Assembly: GCA_023630585.1 (NCBI GenBank)
Contig: CM042553.1
Span: 1,658,020-1,722,019, forward strand
Reading direction: 5' to 3'
Source: Cranoglanis bouderius
Taxonomy: Eukaryota; Chordata; Actinopteri; Siluriformes; Cranoglanididae
DNA: 64,000 nucleotides
The notes under the pieces were generated by a model that was not told the origin of the DNA, ran no database searches, and saw only the letters and a program-made list of their open reading frames with translations. The translations under genes were made by a program, and so were the position numbers. This document shows positions 35,482 to 47,601 of this stretch, piece after piece; position 1 is the stretch's first letter, and every line of letters starts with the position of its first letter.

Positions 35482-35676
35482 CCGTTGTTGTATCTGATTA
35501 CTTTTTGGTGACCGCGTAAGTAAGGTTCATTTCACGGATCTCCTCTTGTGTGATTTGTTTGACTCAGAGACGCTCTGGACGCGCTGGGCTTGAAGAGGTA
35601 CTGCTGTCGCAGGATGCTGCTCTCTCACGTCGATCTGATTGAGAAACTGCTGAACTACGCACCGCTGGAGAAATAA
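32397..35676 (+). CDS. polr2l: RNA polymerases I, II and III subunit RPABC5 (RPB10)
   Basis: This is the small zinc-binding subunit shared by all three nuclear RNA polymerases, needed for assembly of the Rpb3/Rpb11/Rpb12 platform. Exons are 32397-32491 and 35568-35676, with GTAAG donor and CAG acceptor, joining in phase to exactly 67 codons plus TAA; this is the length of the human protein. The protein starts MIIPIRCFTCGKIVGNKWE and ends LIEKLLNYAPLEK. The zinc site is CX2C (C7, C10) near the N-terminus and the CC pair (C44, C45) in KRYCCRRML. Sequence is almost invariant among animals; only conservative changes (Val to Ile at 5, Ala to Ser at LLSHV) differ from human. The 3.1-kb intron is filled by a Tc1 element that contains a retropseudogene and a SINE. 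Confidence 0.98.
33614..34437 (+). pseudogene. ZNF326-like processed pseudogene
   Basis: An intronless, decayed copy of the DBIRD-complex zinc-finger protein ZNF326. Recognisable blocks in order are the REKRRRRREKN basic run, the AKAP95-type finger FTCAFCKFHTFQDKDIEKH, HETLDYI, FLHDCMVHKF, VMEGVTEEDSMRKVEVVHC, IPAVFTSVQQHRRSP, YKEQMKRESVLTAKAIINN and an acidic end. Exon borders expected in the parent gene are absent. At least three in-frame stops (near 33993, 34098 and 34347) and a reading-frame shift between blocks show it is not functional. It lies inside a Tc1 element in the polr2l intron and runs directly into a SINE at about 34438. The N-terminal half of the parent protein is missing, as in 5'-truncated retrocopies. 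The assignment rests on remembered family motifs, not on a search. Confidence 0.8.
34438..34634 (+). repeat. tRNA-derived SINE, copy 3 (with LINE-like tail)
   Basis: The 5' part has A-box-like (TCAGTGGTTAAGACG) and B-box-like (GTGAGTTCAAATCC) polymerase III promoter elements. The 3' part has the phrase CTCTGGATAAGGGCGTCTGCC and ends in an AAATGTAAATGTA tail, typical of fish SINEs that borrow a LINE tail. Same family as copies at 12294 and 18840. It is fused to the ZNF326 pseudogene on its left. Confidence 0.8.
35438..35481. repeat. CA microsatellite
   Basis: About 22 CA units before polr2l exon 2; a shorter one (35790-35813) follows the exon in a similar flanking context. Confidence 0.93.
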
Positions 35677-35856
35677 GACTTGGGACTTGTTCAGATGCTA
35701 AATGGCTTCATCTCTCTCTAAAACATGTTCTGATTGTGTTCACTGCACTGATTTCTGTGGCTTCTTTACTTTACTGAACACATCTGTTCATCACACACAC
35801 ACACACACACACAGGACACAGTGCAGTGCTTGTATTTCCTTTTCTAATGTTTTATA

Positions 35857-35862
35857 AATAAA
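35857..35862 (+). terminator. polr2l: polr2l polyadenylation signal
   Basis: A canonical AATAAA lies 181 bp after the polr2l stop codon, with GT-rich sequence downstream. Confidence 0.6.
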
Positions 35863-35929
35863 GTAGTAAAAATGACACGTTCATGAGAATCCTGAGTCCC
35901 GAGTAATCACACACGTCGGCTATGGTGTT

Positions 35930-36560
35930 CTATTTGGCAAATTTAACCACAAAAATAACTTTTGCAGTCCCTGTTTAAGTTCTCTTTTTTCTGTATTTGT
36001 TTTATTCGACACCTTTTGACAGCTGTGACCAAGTTTCAACATTCTGGCCGATGTCTTTACGTGTTTCTTCAGTATTTCTCGACTCCATCTGTTTTCTGAA
36101 GTGCACCAAGCATCCACAACATGATGCTGCCACCCCCATGCTTCACAGTAAGGATGGTGTTCTTCAGATTAAAAGAACTCAACCTCTTTCCTCCGTACAT
36201 AGCACTGATCATCACGGCCAAACAGTTCAGTTTGTGTTTCATCTGACCGGAGAACACTCCTCCACAAGGCTTCAGTCTGGATTTTTTCTATTCCGGTCTT
36301 TGAGTCTTTCAGGCCATGGTGACATAGGACTCTCTTAATGGACCTACTGCCTCCAAACTCCTTCATAAGGTCTTTGGTTCATGTCTTGGACCAAAGTTCC
36401 TTCAAATCTCAGGTTAAGTTGTGCCTCTTTCCTGAACGATGGTCCCAAAATACATAGTTGTTTGTACAGATGCTCCTGGTAGCTTCAGGTGTTTGGAAAT
36501 CACTCCTAAGGATGAACCAGACTTCTGGAGGTTTGGTGTATATAAACTATTGACCCACTG
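35930..36560 (-). mobile_element. Decayed Tc1-like element
   Basis: Minus-strand pieces KHGGGSIMLW, LRSDETQTELFG and KEFGGSRSIKRVLCHHG come from the catalytic core of a Tc1 transposase. The frame is broken and no terminal repeats were found. It lies between polr2l and cpsf7. Confidence 0.65.
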
Positions 36561-37245
36561 GAATTATTTGTTTTAATGTATTGAGCTATTTTCTGTTGCT
36601 ACTTGGGCAGAGAAGTTTAGTTGTAACAATTGTACAAAGTAAATATTTCATTGATCTTATCATTTATGCCATAAGCTCGGCCCCGCCCTGTCCGCCAACT
36701 ACACTACACTAGGCGTTTTTTGTGGTCAAATTATTATTTCTGCCTGATAGGATTTTCTCTCTTCTTACGCTTCAGCTACAAACGATTGCCTTTACGTGTG
36801 GAACGTCGTGATCATTCGAGATCGTATCGCCATCTGTCCGAGGGGGCAATTCGAATGCTAACTCGGATTTTTATAGCTTTTGTAATGAGTAATTCACACG
36901 CAGTAGCAATAATACACAGGTTTATCACCTGTAAAAGTGCAGGACTTGATAAATTCCTTCTATTTTGCATTAGTGAATCGTGTCTTACCTAAAAAACAAA
37001 CAAAAGAAAAAACAAACTAGTTCTACACATGGGAAACCCGGCGGTCTCGGCACATACAGCACACCAGGAATGGAATACACTTTTTTTTTTTAATTATTGT
37101 ACATGTGTTTCATTACAAAATGAAGAAGGAGGGAAAAAAAAAAAAAAAAAAAAAAGAGATGGCATTGACTTGTTTAACGTGTTAAAACGAAGTAAACCGA
37201 GGCTGTACCCCAGTATGATTCCTCGGTCAGCCAGTAAAAATGAGC

Positions 37246-37251
37246 TTTATT
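37246..37251 (-). terminator. cpsf7: cpsf7 candidate polyadenylation signal
   Basis: AATAAA on the minus strand about 255 bp after the cpsf7 stop codon. It is the first canonical signal downstream of the stop. Confidence 0.5.
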
Positions 37252-37504
37252 TGAAATCAAAACTTCAATTAATATGCAGAACCATTTACACAACAAAGAG
37301 AATGGCATCTTTTAGAAACTTGAAATGTCTTGTACAATCCTAAATGAGCGGTGTTCACGTTCAGCATGTCCTCATACATTTTCTTCTTCCATGGACTGAA
37401 AATGGTAGGAGATGTTCTAGAAGGAGTAGAGATTAAAGTGAATTAAGACAAAACCGCAAAGAATTGTTAAATTCCTGTGTACGTGTAGTATGGTGTCTCA
37501 CCCA

Positions 37505-40500
37505 TCAATGCCGGTCTCTGTGCTCTCGGTCACGCCCTCGCTCCCGCCTTTGCTCCCTCTCTCTGTCTGTGCTGGACGAGCGCTCTCGATATCGATCCCT
37601 CGATCGGCTCCTCGCTCGCTCCCGAGAACGGTCTCTCTTACTACAGATGTGCAGAGAAAGAGAGGATTATTTTCCTTGTCAGCAGATGACCCAATGGAAC
37701 AGATTAGGGGACACACACACCTGGAAGGGAAGCATTTGGTCTCTATGGAGTTCAGACAGTCGTTAAGGGACTCGACTAGCATGCGACATCGCTTGTCATA
37801 GAACACACGAGACTGTTTGATCACCGCTGTCGCCGTATAGAGCGTCTCTATTGCCATCCGGATGTCACCTGAGAGAAAGGAGTGAGAGAGAGGGAAACTC
37901 GTTCCCCTTTTGGGCAGCATTGTGGTATAAATATTATTATTACTAATACAATACTGCCATAATGATTAAGAAAAAGTGTCGACCCTATAATCACTGCACC
38001 AATAATAATACTGTCATTAATGGGTGATAACCCGACAGTGGGATTGGATGACAATAATAATAATAATAATAATAATAATAATTTCACATCATGTGACAAG
38101 TCTACTACTGACTGACTTTTGCCTCTTGTGGTAATGTGGTAACTGCTTAACCTAGTTGTCGGATTCTGAATAAATACAGACATTATAGATGAATCATAAA
38201 AAAGCATTAGGGCAGTTTGTGGATATGAGACCTGATGTGGCTGCAGAAATGGCTTTAGTGATGGCGCTGCTCGCAATCGTTCTGTTCCTGTTTATCAGCT
38301 CCTCGAAGTCTCCGTCCCTGTTAGATACAAGGTGAGAGGCATTAGGTCTCAGGACACACGAGTTCAGTCCAAATCGAACTGCAAAAAAGATTTCACAGTG
38401 CTGGTTTTCCTCTCGACTCACTCAGCTAATCGCCTTGATGCTGAAATCAACTGAAATCTGCAATTGGACATGTAGCGTCGCTTCTCAGTACCCAGCCCAG
38501 GACCTTCCGAGACACGCCCCTTGACCGTTTAATGACGTTTCGCCACCGGAATGTGGCGAGAAATTAGTTCCCACTTGGCTAGAGCGTAAGTGTTATAGTA
38601 CTAAAAAGAAAATAAAATTACGCATTTGGAGTAAATAATTAATAAAACGAGTGCATGTTCCAATCTCTCCATGACTATGTTTGGCTGGTGCTCTTTTCAT
38701 TTCCAGTTGGATTTGTCAGAGTTTGCTGTTGTTTGTTCTACTCAACCCCTGCCTAAAATAAACATCATTTTTATTACTACAAAAACCAGTAAAGACTCAA
38801 GTTCTCCTCACCCCGGCTGACTGAATGCTGTTCTTCTGCTGCTGTTGCTGCTGCTATTGTTGTTGCTGCTGCTGCTGTTGTTGCTGCTGTTGCTGCGTGT
38901 TGCAGGACTTGGGGGGAAGAAGGCGGGGTTTATGTGTAGCGAGGGTGTGTGTGAGTTTTGGGTATGTGCATTGAGAATGCGTGTGTTGGGGATGCGTGTG
39001 TTGGGGATGCGTGCGTTGGGGATGTGTGCGTTGGGGATGTGTGCGTTGGGGATGCGTGCGTTGGGGATGTGTGCATGAGGTGAAGGTGGATGGAACAGGG
39101 GAGGAGGAGGAGGTGTGTTAAAAAGAGGAGGAGGAAGAGGAAGAGGAGGAGGAGGGGTGTTAAAAAATGAGGGCATGAGGGGAGGGGGTTTGGATGGAGG
39201 GAACATCAGAGGTAAAGGTAAAGGTAAAGAAGGTAGGTCTGAGGGAGAGGAAGCGGATGAATTCTTTCCGTCGGCTCGCTCTGAATCACTTTTAGGGTTC
39301 AGACGCAGAGGTATTCCTGTTTCGAAAGACAGAACATTATGCTGGTGATTAAGTGGCATGGTTCCTCAGTATGATGACAGTGTCAGCTTCTCAAACTCAA
39401 TTCAATAAGTCTCTAAATATCAGTACACTAACAGAGCTGAGCGTGTGATATTGGGCATCAAGTTACAGTATCTCACAAAAGTGAGTACACCCCTCACATT
39501 TTTGTAAATATTTTATTATATCTTTTCATGGGACAACACTGATGAAATGACACTTTGCTACAATGTAAAGTAGTGAGTGTACAGCTTGTATAACAGTGTA
39601 AATTTGCTGTCCCCTCAAAATAACTCAACACACAGCCATTAATGTCTAAACCGCTGGCAACAAAAGTGAGTACACCCCTAAGTGAAAATGTCCAAATTGG
39701 GCCCAATTAGCCATTTTCCCTCCCCGGTGTCATGTGACTCATTAGTGTTACAAGGTCTCAGGTGTGAATGGGGAGCAGGTGTGTTAAGTTTGGTGTTATC
39801 GCTCTCACACTCTCTCATACTGGTCACTGGAAGTTCAACATGGCACCTCATGGCAAAGAACTCTCTGAGGATCTGAAAAAAAGAATTGTTGCTCTACATA
39901 AAGATGGCCTAGGCTATAAGAAGATTGCCAACACCCTGAAACTGAGCTGCAGAACGGTGGCCAAGACCATACAGCGGCTTAACAGGACAGGTTCCACTCA
40001 GAACAGGCCTCGCCATGGTCGACCAAAGAAGTTGAGTGCACGTGCTCAGCATCATATCCAGAGGTTGGCTTTGCAGAATAGATGTATGAGTGCTGCCAGC
40101 ATTGCTGCAGAGGTTGAAGGGGTGGGGGGTCAGCCTGTCAGTGCTCAGACCATACGCTGCACACTGCATCAAATTGGTCTACATGGCTGTCGTCCCAGAA
40201 GGAAGCCTCTTCTAAAGATGATGCACAAGAAAGCCCACAAACAGTTTGCTGAAGACAAGCAGACTAAGGACATGGATTACTGGAACCATGTCCTGTGGTC
40301 TGATGAGACCAAGATAAACTTATTTGGTTCAGATGGTGTCAAGCGTGTGTGGCAGCAACCAGGTGAGGAGTACAAAGACAAGTGTGTCTTGCCTACAGTC
40401 AAGCATGGTGGTGGGAGTGTCATGGTCTGGGGCTGCATGAGTGCTGCCGGCACTGGGGAGTGTACTGTGACATACTGAAGCAGAGCATGATCCCCTCCCT

Positions 40501-43500
40501 TCAGAAACTGGGCCACAGGGCAGTATTCCAACATGATAACGACCCCAAACACACCTCCAAGACGATCACTGCCTTGCTAAAGAAGCTGAGGGTAAAGGTG
40601 ATGGACTGGCCAAGCATGTCTCCAGACCTAAACCCTATTGAGCATCTGTGGGGCATCCTCAAATGGAAGGTGGAAGAGCGCAAGGTCTCTAACATCCACC
40701 AGCTCTGTGATGTCGTCATGGAGGAGTGGAAGAGGACTCCAGTGGCAACCTTTGAAGCTTTGGTGAACTCCATCCCCAACAGGGTTAAGGCAGTGCTGGA
40801 AAATAATGGTGGCCACACAAAATATTGACACTTTGGGCCCAATTTGGACATTTTCACTTAGGGGTGTACTCACTTTTGTTGCCAGTGGTTTAGACATTAA
40901 TGGCTGTGTGTTGAATTATTTTGAGGGGACAGCAAATTTACACTGTTATACAAGCTGTACACTCACTACTTTACATTGTAGCAAAGTGTCATTTCATCAG
41001 TGTTGTCCCATGAAAAGATATAAGAAAATATTTACAAAAATGTGAGGGGTGTACTCACTTTTGTGAGATACTGTAAGTCTGTCAATCTTGCATATCACGG
41101 ACATTTACAGTTTCACAGCTCAGTAATCAAAACGATTGTAGGAGAATTCTTTCCGGGGTTCACTTACGTTTTCTGGCCTGAGCCTCAAACTCAGCCAGGT
41201 TTCTCCGTGAAACAAGACGACACTCCACTTTTTCCCCGTTTATCTTGCACTGTGGCATGGTCTCTAATAAACGCCTGAACGACTCTTCTGTGGACACTAC
41301 CATCTCAGCATAGCTGTAAGATACAGATACAGAGACATGTTAAAAAAACAAAACCAAAAAAGTGTTGATGGGCACAGAGAGAGAGAGAGAGATACCAAAA
41401 AGAGAAAGAACTCACCCCTTGGACTGACCATTAGTCCTGTTCTCTGCAAACTTAACTTCTACGATGTCTTTCACACCGTGCCTCCGTGCCATTGCTATCA
41501 GGTCGCTGTCTGATGTCCACTGGGGTTAAAAATAACAAAGCAAAACTGAAATGATCAGATTAGAATTAGAAAAATCTATTTCTCAACTACATTTAGCATG
41601 TAACTTGTAAGATAATATTTTCTTGCAATTAACAATAAAGTAAAATGGAGTTTTAAGCAGGTGTACAATAGTGAGTATGCTACATTCCCGATCCTCCCAC
41701 GTGGTACCTTTGTGTTTAGTTCTGCTTGAGTGGTGGATGAGGCTGGGATTCTCAGACACGTGTAAGTCATTTAAGTGTACTTATCAGAATATTAGACCAC
41801 GCCCATTACACTGACAGATAAATGACCTCATATTTACAACGATCAGCCATAACATTAAAACCACTGACAGGTGACGTGAATAACACTATTTATCTTGTTA
41901 CAGTGGCACCTGTCAAGGACTGGGATTTACAAGGCAGCAATTGAACAGTCAGTTCTCGAGGTTGATCTGCTGGAAGCAGGGAGAATGGGCAAGTATGAGG
42001 AGCCGAGCAACTTTGACAAGGGCCAAATTGTGATGGCAAAACGGCAGGTCTTGTGGGGTGTTCCCAATATGCAGTGGTTAGTACCTACCAAAAGTGGTCC
42101 AAGGAAGGACAACTGGTGAACCAGCGACAGGGTCATGGGAACCCAAGGCTCACTGATGCGTGTGGGGAGCGAAGGCTAACCTGTCTGGTCCAATCTTACA
42201 GAAGAGCTACTTTAGCACAAACTGCTGAAAAAGTTAATGCTGGCTGTAATAGAAAGGTGTCGGAACACACAGTGCATTGCAGCTTGCTGCATATGGGGCT
42301 GTGTCGCTGCAGACCGGTCAGAGAGCCCATACTGACTCCTATCCACCACCCAAAGCTCCTACAATGGGCACGAGAGCATCAGAACTGGCCCATGGAGCAA
42401 TGGAAGAAGGTGGCCTGGTCTGATGAATGATGTTTTCTTTTACATCGTGTGGACGGTCGGGTGTGTGTGCGTCACTTATCTGGGGAAAAGATGGCACCAG
42501 GATGCACTATGGGAAGAAGACAAGCTGGCGGAGGCAGTGTGATGCTCTGGGCAATGTTCGGCTGGGAAACCTTGGGTCCTGGCATTCATGTGGATGTTAC
42601 TTTGACACGTACCACCTACCTAAACTTTGTTGCAGACCAAGTACACCCCTTCATGGCAACGGTATTCCCTAATGGCAGTGGCCTCTTTCAGCATTATAAT
42701 GCGTCCTGCCACACTGCAAAAAATGTTCAGGAATGGTTTGAGGAACATGACAAAGACTTCAAGGTGTTGACTCGACCTCCAAATTCCCCAGATCTCAAGC
42801 CGATCGAGCATCTCCTGCTAATGTCTTGGTGCCAGATATCACAGCACACCTTCAGAGGTCTTGTGGAGTCCATGCCTCGATGCGTCAAAGCTGTTTTGGC
42901 AGCACAAGAGGGACCTACATAATATTAGGCAGGTTGTATTAATGTTATGGCTGATTGGTGTATGTAACACTCAAAACTGGTGTTATACAAATGGACAAAA
43001 AGTGATATTTCCCTGTTCTGAGAAAAGAATAGAAAACCTGCTTACTTACTTATAGTGAAAGTCTAGATGCAATTGCTGAATTCCAACAATAAACGTTTAA
43101 AATATGCAACTATATAACAACAGTCAGTTGTGCAGTTTTATCCAACTTTAGTTTCTCAAATACATCCTACGGATGCATGCTGGGATGCAGCCTCAGTGAT
43201 GTCCCCTGGGTCTTTCGGGTCTTTCAACATCAAACACCCTCACCCAGGTGACCAGGCCGGGGGTGATCAGTCCCCATCCTGCACCCCAGCAGCAGTAGAC
43301 CATGGGCCTGCCTTGTGGATCTCTCTGCGGCATCAGTAATAGATTTTATGGCCCTCCTTTTTTCCACCCCCACTATGCCTAGCTGGATCGGGACTTTACA
43401 GAGTGAGTGGCCTGCAAAGCCCTGGCAGCCGACCTCTACTGGCTCACAACGAGTCTTCCAGCTCTGGTTCTTGCATTGCTCCACCAACTCCTGGTACTTG

Positions 43501-46500
43501 GCATGCTTCCTTTCATATGCCTCCTCTATGCGCTCTTCCCAGGACACTGTCAGTTCTACCATGGTCACCTGTCTGGTAGTATCTGAAAACGTTACTATGT
43601 CATGACGTAGTGTTGTGGAGGTTATATGGTCTGGAAACTTTAGCTGCTTGCCCAGATCTACTCTCAGCTGCCAATCAGCAGCTGATGCAAGGAGACCTGT
43701 TGTCGGTCTTGGCTGTAAGGAAGGCTTCTCTCCCGCCTTGACAAAAGCGATATTGCTTACTGACCAGTGTTGTTTACAGTCAGTTTTGATGACTGACGCT
43801 ACCATCTCGGGCAACTGCTTTGAGCACCTGGTCGTTCCACCAAACAATGTGGTTAATTACAGTTTCCCCGAGTGTCTTTGTGTTATAACAAAATCACATC
43901 AACACAACTACATTGGTAACGAATAACCACATGTTTAATTACACAAATATTCAGCACCCTGTACGGGCTTGTAAGGAGGCATCTTGTGGGACCTCAGCAC
44001 AAGGGACTCTTGGGGAATCGTGCTGGATTAAGTTGCCTCATCCCTTTTAGAAAGGTTGTAATAAGGTGCAGTGACGAGTTGTAATGGACAGCACACACAC
44101 ACACCAAACGCATGGGGACTCTCCGCTGTCCAGCAGTCCACAGAGACATCTGGAACTGCACCGGATTCAGCTGATAAGATGCTCACAATCACCTACAGGT
44201 TATAACACCTAAGGGTTATACAGGGTCTGTGCACTAGGGGCATTTGTGTTCAGGATTGTTTCCTAGAGTGCTAGGTCACAGTCTTCTGTTGGTGTTCATT
44301 CTGAGGGGCTAAACCCACAAACACAGCTGCCCTGGCTGTTCCCAACCATATACAGCACATTGTGGTGTTCTCCTACTCAACACAACTGTTTCAACTAATC
44401 AGCTAACAGTTGAGCTGAAGTAGGTGTGTTACAGAAGGGAGAATAAATATATATAGAACAGGGAGTAAAAGAAGCCAAGACATTGGAGCCACAAGTAGAA
44501 ATCGGTGATGTGGTTGCTGAATTCTATGCAACATGGGTAGAATCAGCAATAGAGACAAGTCAGAGAACAACAGATGGTGAGGAGCTCGCTTTGTGCACAA
44601 GGGCATTGTCAAATTGGAACGGGTTTGGGCCTATTAGTTCCAGTGAAGAGAAATTGTAATGCTACAACGTACAAAGGCATGCTATACAATTGTGTACTTT
44701 CACCTTTGAGGGAACAGGTTGGGGAAAAAACACATATGGGTGTGATGACTGTCGCTGACTGTCACTGTCTCAGAACCAGTAAGAAAACCTTAGGTCCATA
44801 GGGACCACCCTCAAGTCTAGCTGATTGATGTGCTTTGATTTGACACCAGAGGGGTTACACGCACCCATGTCACCACTCAGCCAGTGAGGGATGTCTCTGA
44901 GGTGATTCTCTCTCTCTTTCTCAGGGATTCCTGTCCTTGGAAGGCAAATCTCAAAAAGCATTTTGCTCTTGGGTGATGGGAAATAGAGTTGCACAGATTA
45001 ACTGATGTGAACCAGTCCTATGGCTACACAGCATGAATTCCATCTGACAACCTTGGCATAGTGTCTGGAAGGAGGGCTTTTAAGAACCAGTTCAGCCCTT
45101 TACAAATCTATAACTAGACGGAAACCACCGTCATTCTTCTGAAGAAGACCATATGTTCAATTCAAACACTTGGTTCTGAGCCATAGAACATGGGACTGGG
45201 ATGCGATAACCTAAAGGTGCCGGACCGTTTGGCTGTGATGATTTCGTGATTCTGAAACCTGAGCTTTCCTCGGGGCCTCTTTGGTAGCAGAACGACCCAG
45301 GCACACAGGGCTGATTTCACAGGCTTGATTTACACACATCGAGCAAAATAAGCCTGGATGGTGAAGAGCCATCCCATGTACTGGCATAAATGTCCCACTG
45401 CCAGGAGCGGGGTGTTCTTGCCTTAGGCAATATAAACAAAAGGCTAAAAGTACACTACATGGCCAAAGGTATGTAAACCCCTGATCACCACTCCCATAAG
45501 TGGTTCTTCCACAAACTATTCCCACAAAGTTAGAAGCACACAATTGTATAGAACAGTGGCCACCAACCCTTTTTCTGGAGATATACCTTCCTGCAGGTTT
45601 CATCTCCAACCAAAATCTAACATACCTGTTTTAGTTGATCAAGGACTTCTTAAGGTAATGATTGGATGGTCAGGTGGGCATGATTGTGGTTGGAGCTAAA
45701 GTCTTCAGGAAGGTAGATCTCCAGGATCAGGATTGGTGACCACTGGTATAGAATGTCTTTGTATGCTGTAGCATTACAATTTCCCTTCACTGGAACTAAG
45801 AGACCCAAACCTGTTCCAGCATTACAGTGCTCCTGTGCATAATGAGCTCCATGAAGACATGGTTAGAGTGGAAGAACTCGAGTGTCCTGCACAGAGCCCT
45901 GACCTCAACCCCACTGAACACCTTTGGGATGAACTGGAACACCGACTGCACCCCAGACCTCCTCACCCACCATATGTAAAGATCAGGTGTCTACAAACCT
46001 TTGGTCATATAGTGTTCCTCCTAACTTTAATATTTAGAAGATATTAAAAAAGTGTGCATCTTACTTGCACATAGAACTCCAGAGGAATTCCTGTGTCACT
46101 ACAACTGAATGATGAACGATTATAAATGGTTAAAAGGTTAATGACTAAGTGGCTTGGTGATTAAAGCTTGGTGACAACTTTAAAAAGAAACTGTGTTGTA
46201 GAGTGTGAGATTGTGATTTAATTTATGGTTTTACCACAGACTGCTACTGCGTTAATCAATCACTGTCAATATTTGTTTATTAAACACTGACTAAATACGC
46301 ATCGCAACAATTTTAAGCAGTTTTGTGAATAAATTTTAAGAATACGAATATGGCCCGTAGCTGTTGCTGCGCTTTATTGGAGGTGAGCTCCGCTACTTGT
46401 ACCACCACATCACACCTCATTTGCATGAAACAAATGAAAACCTCAACGTTAACCCAGAGGAAATGACCGGTCACCAATCCTTTAGTGTCAGCGTTGAAAG

Positions 46501-47559
46501 CTCACCCAGTTAAAGTTACCGACGTAGACGGAGAACCGTTTTCCTCCGACGGCTTCCGCCGCTGGTTTACAATCCTCCTTAGGCTCCTGCTTTCCCAGAG
46601 TGCTCTCGCTGTCCACCGATCCAGTTAACACATCATCGTAAAGAGCATCAGCTTCTGCCTCCAAAGAGTCTCCACCCTGCAGCGCACACACAAAAACAGA
46701 AATCGAACATTTCCAGGCTGAAAATGGGACTGGGCTGGGTATAATGACACCTGATTCCAATCAGCATGGGTTTCACCTGTGAGCTCGGCGAGTGACTCCC
46801 AACTATCTACATATTTACAATCCTAACCAGGTAGAAATAGCAGCTGGAGGTCATGTGTGCTCTTTTAGTTAGATGTTGTTTGTAGTTAGCAGAAGCCGTG
46901 ACATTAATCATGGAAGCGTCTTCAGTATAGACTGTCTGCTTTTACCAACGCATCCTGTAATCCATCTTTCGTTTCCATCCTGATCTTGAGTCAGGCATGT
47001 TCTCGCCGTACGGGTCTGGGTTTCCTATGATAAACCGACAACACCTCTGGGATGAACCGGAAGGTCGATCGCGAGCCAGGCCTCCTCGTCCAACGTCAGC
47101 GACTGTGACCTCGCTAATGAAATTCTCCAGTATCTTGTAGAAAGCCTTCAGAGAAGAGCTACACATGTCCAACAAGCTCATATGGGTGTGATGGTCAGGT
47201 GTCCACATGCTTTTGGCCATGTAGTGAGGTGTACATCCATCACCACCATGTTACACTGGAGGCTATAGGTTTTCATTACTCCTAAACATGTCCTGAACAA
47301 CATTTGGTGTGAGGGAACACTCTGGGTTTCATTTTTTCCCCCTTTTTTAATAGTGATTATTATCAACACAAGACCAGGACATGATATTAGCCCAAACCTA
47401 AACATTCCTCCTCCCTGAAGCAGACCTTTCTCTCCTGAACTAAACACAGATTAGTGCTGCTTTAAGCCTTCTCTCAGACCCAGAGCCGCGCGCGCGCCAT
47501 CACCTATTTACAAATAGGTGTATATACAAATATAAATCGCAGGTGCAGCGATTCGGCCT

Positions 47560-47601
<42 letters not shown>

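Noticed and set aside
38341..38395. Alternative upstream acceptor extending cpsf7 exon 6
   Set aside because: That acceptor (TGCAG at about 38391) breaks the reading frame; the acceptor at 38318 keeps phase and matches the conserved start of the block.
38845..39348. Plus-strand ORFs over cpsf7 exon 5
   Set aside because: Antisense shadows of the cpsf7 repeat exon.
45211..45609. 132-codon minus-strand ORF
   Set aside because: It spans the boundary of a Tc1-derived element and a hAT MITE, so it is a chance frame.
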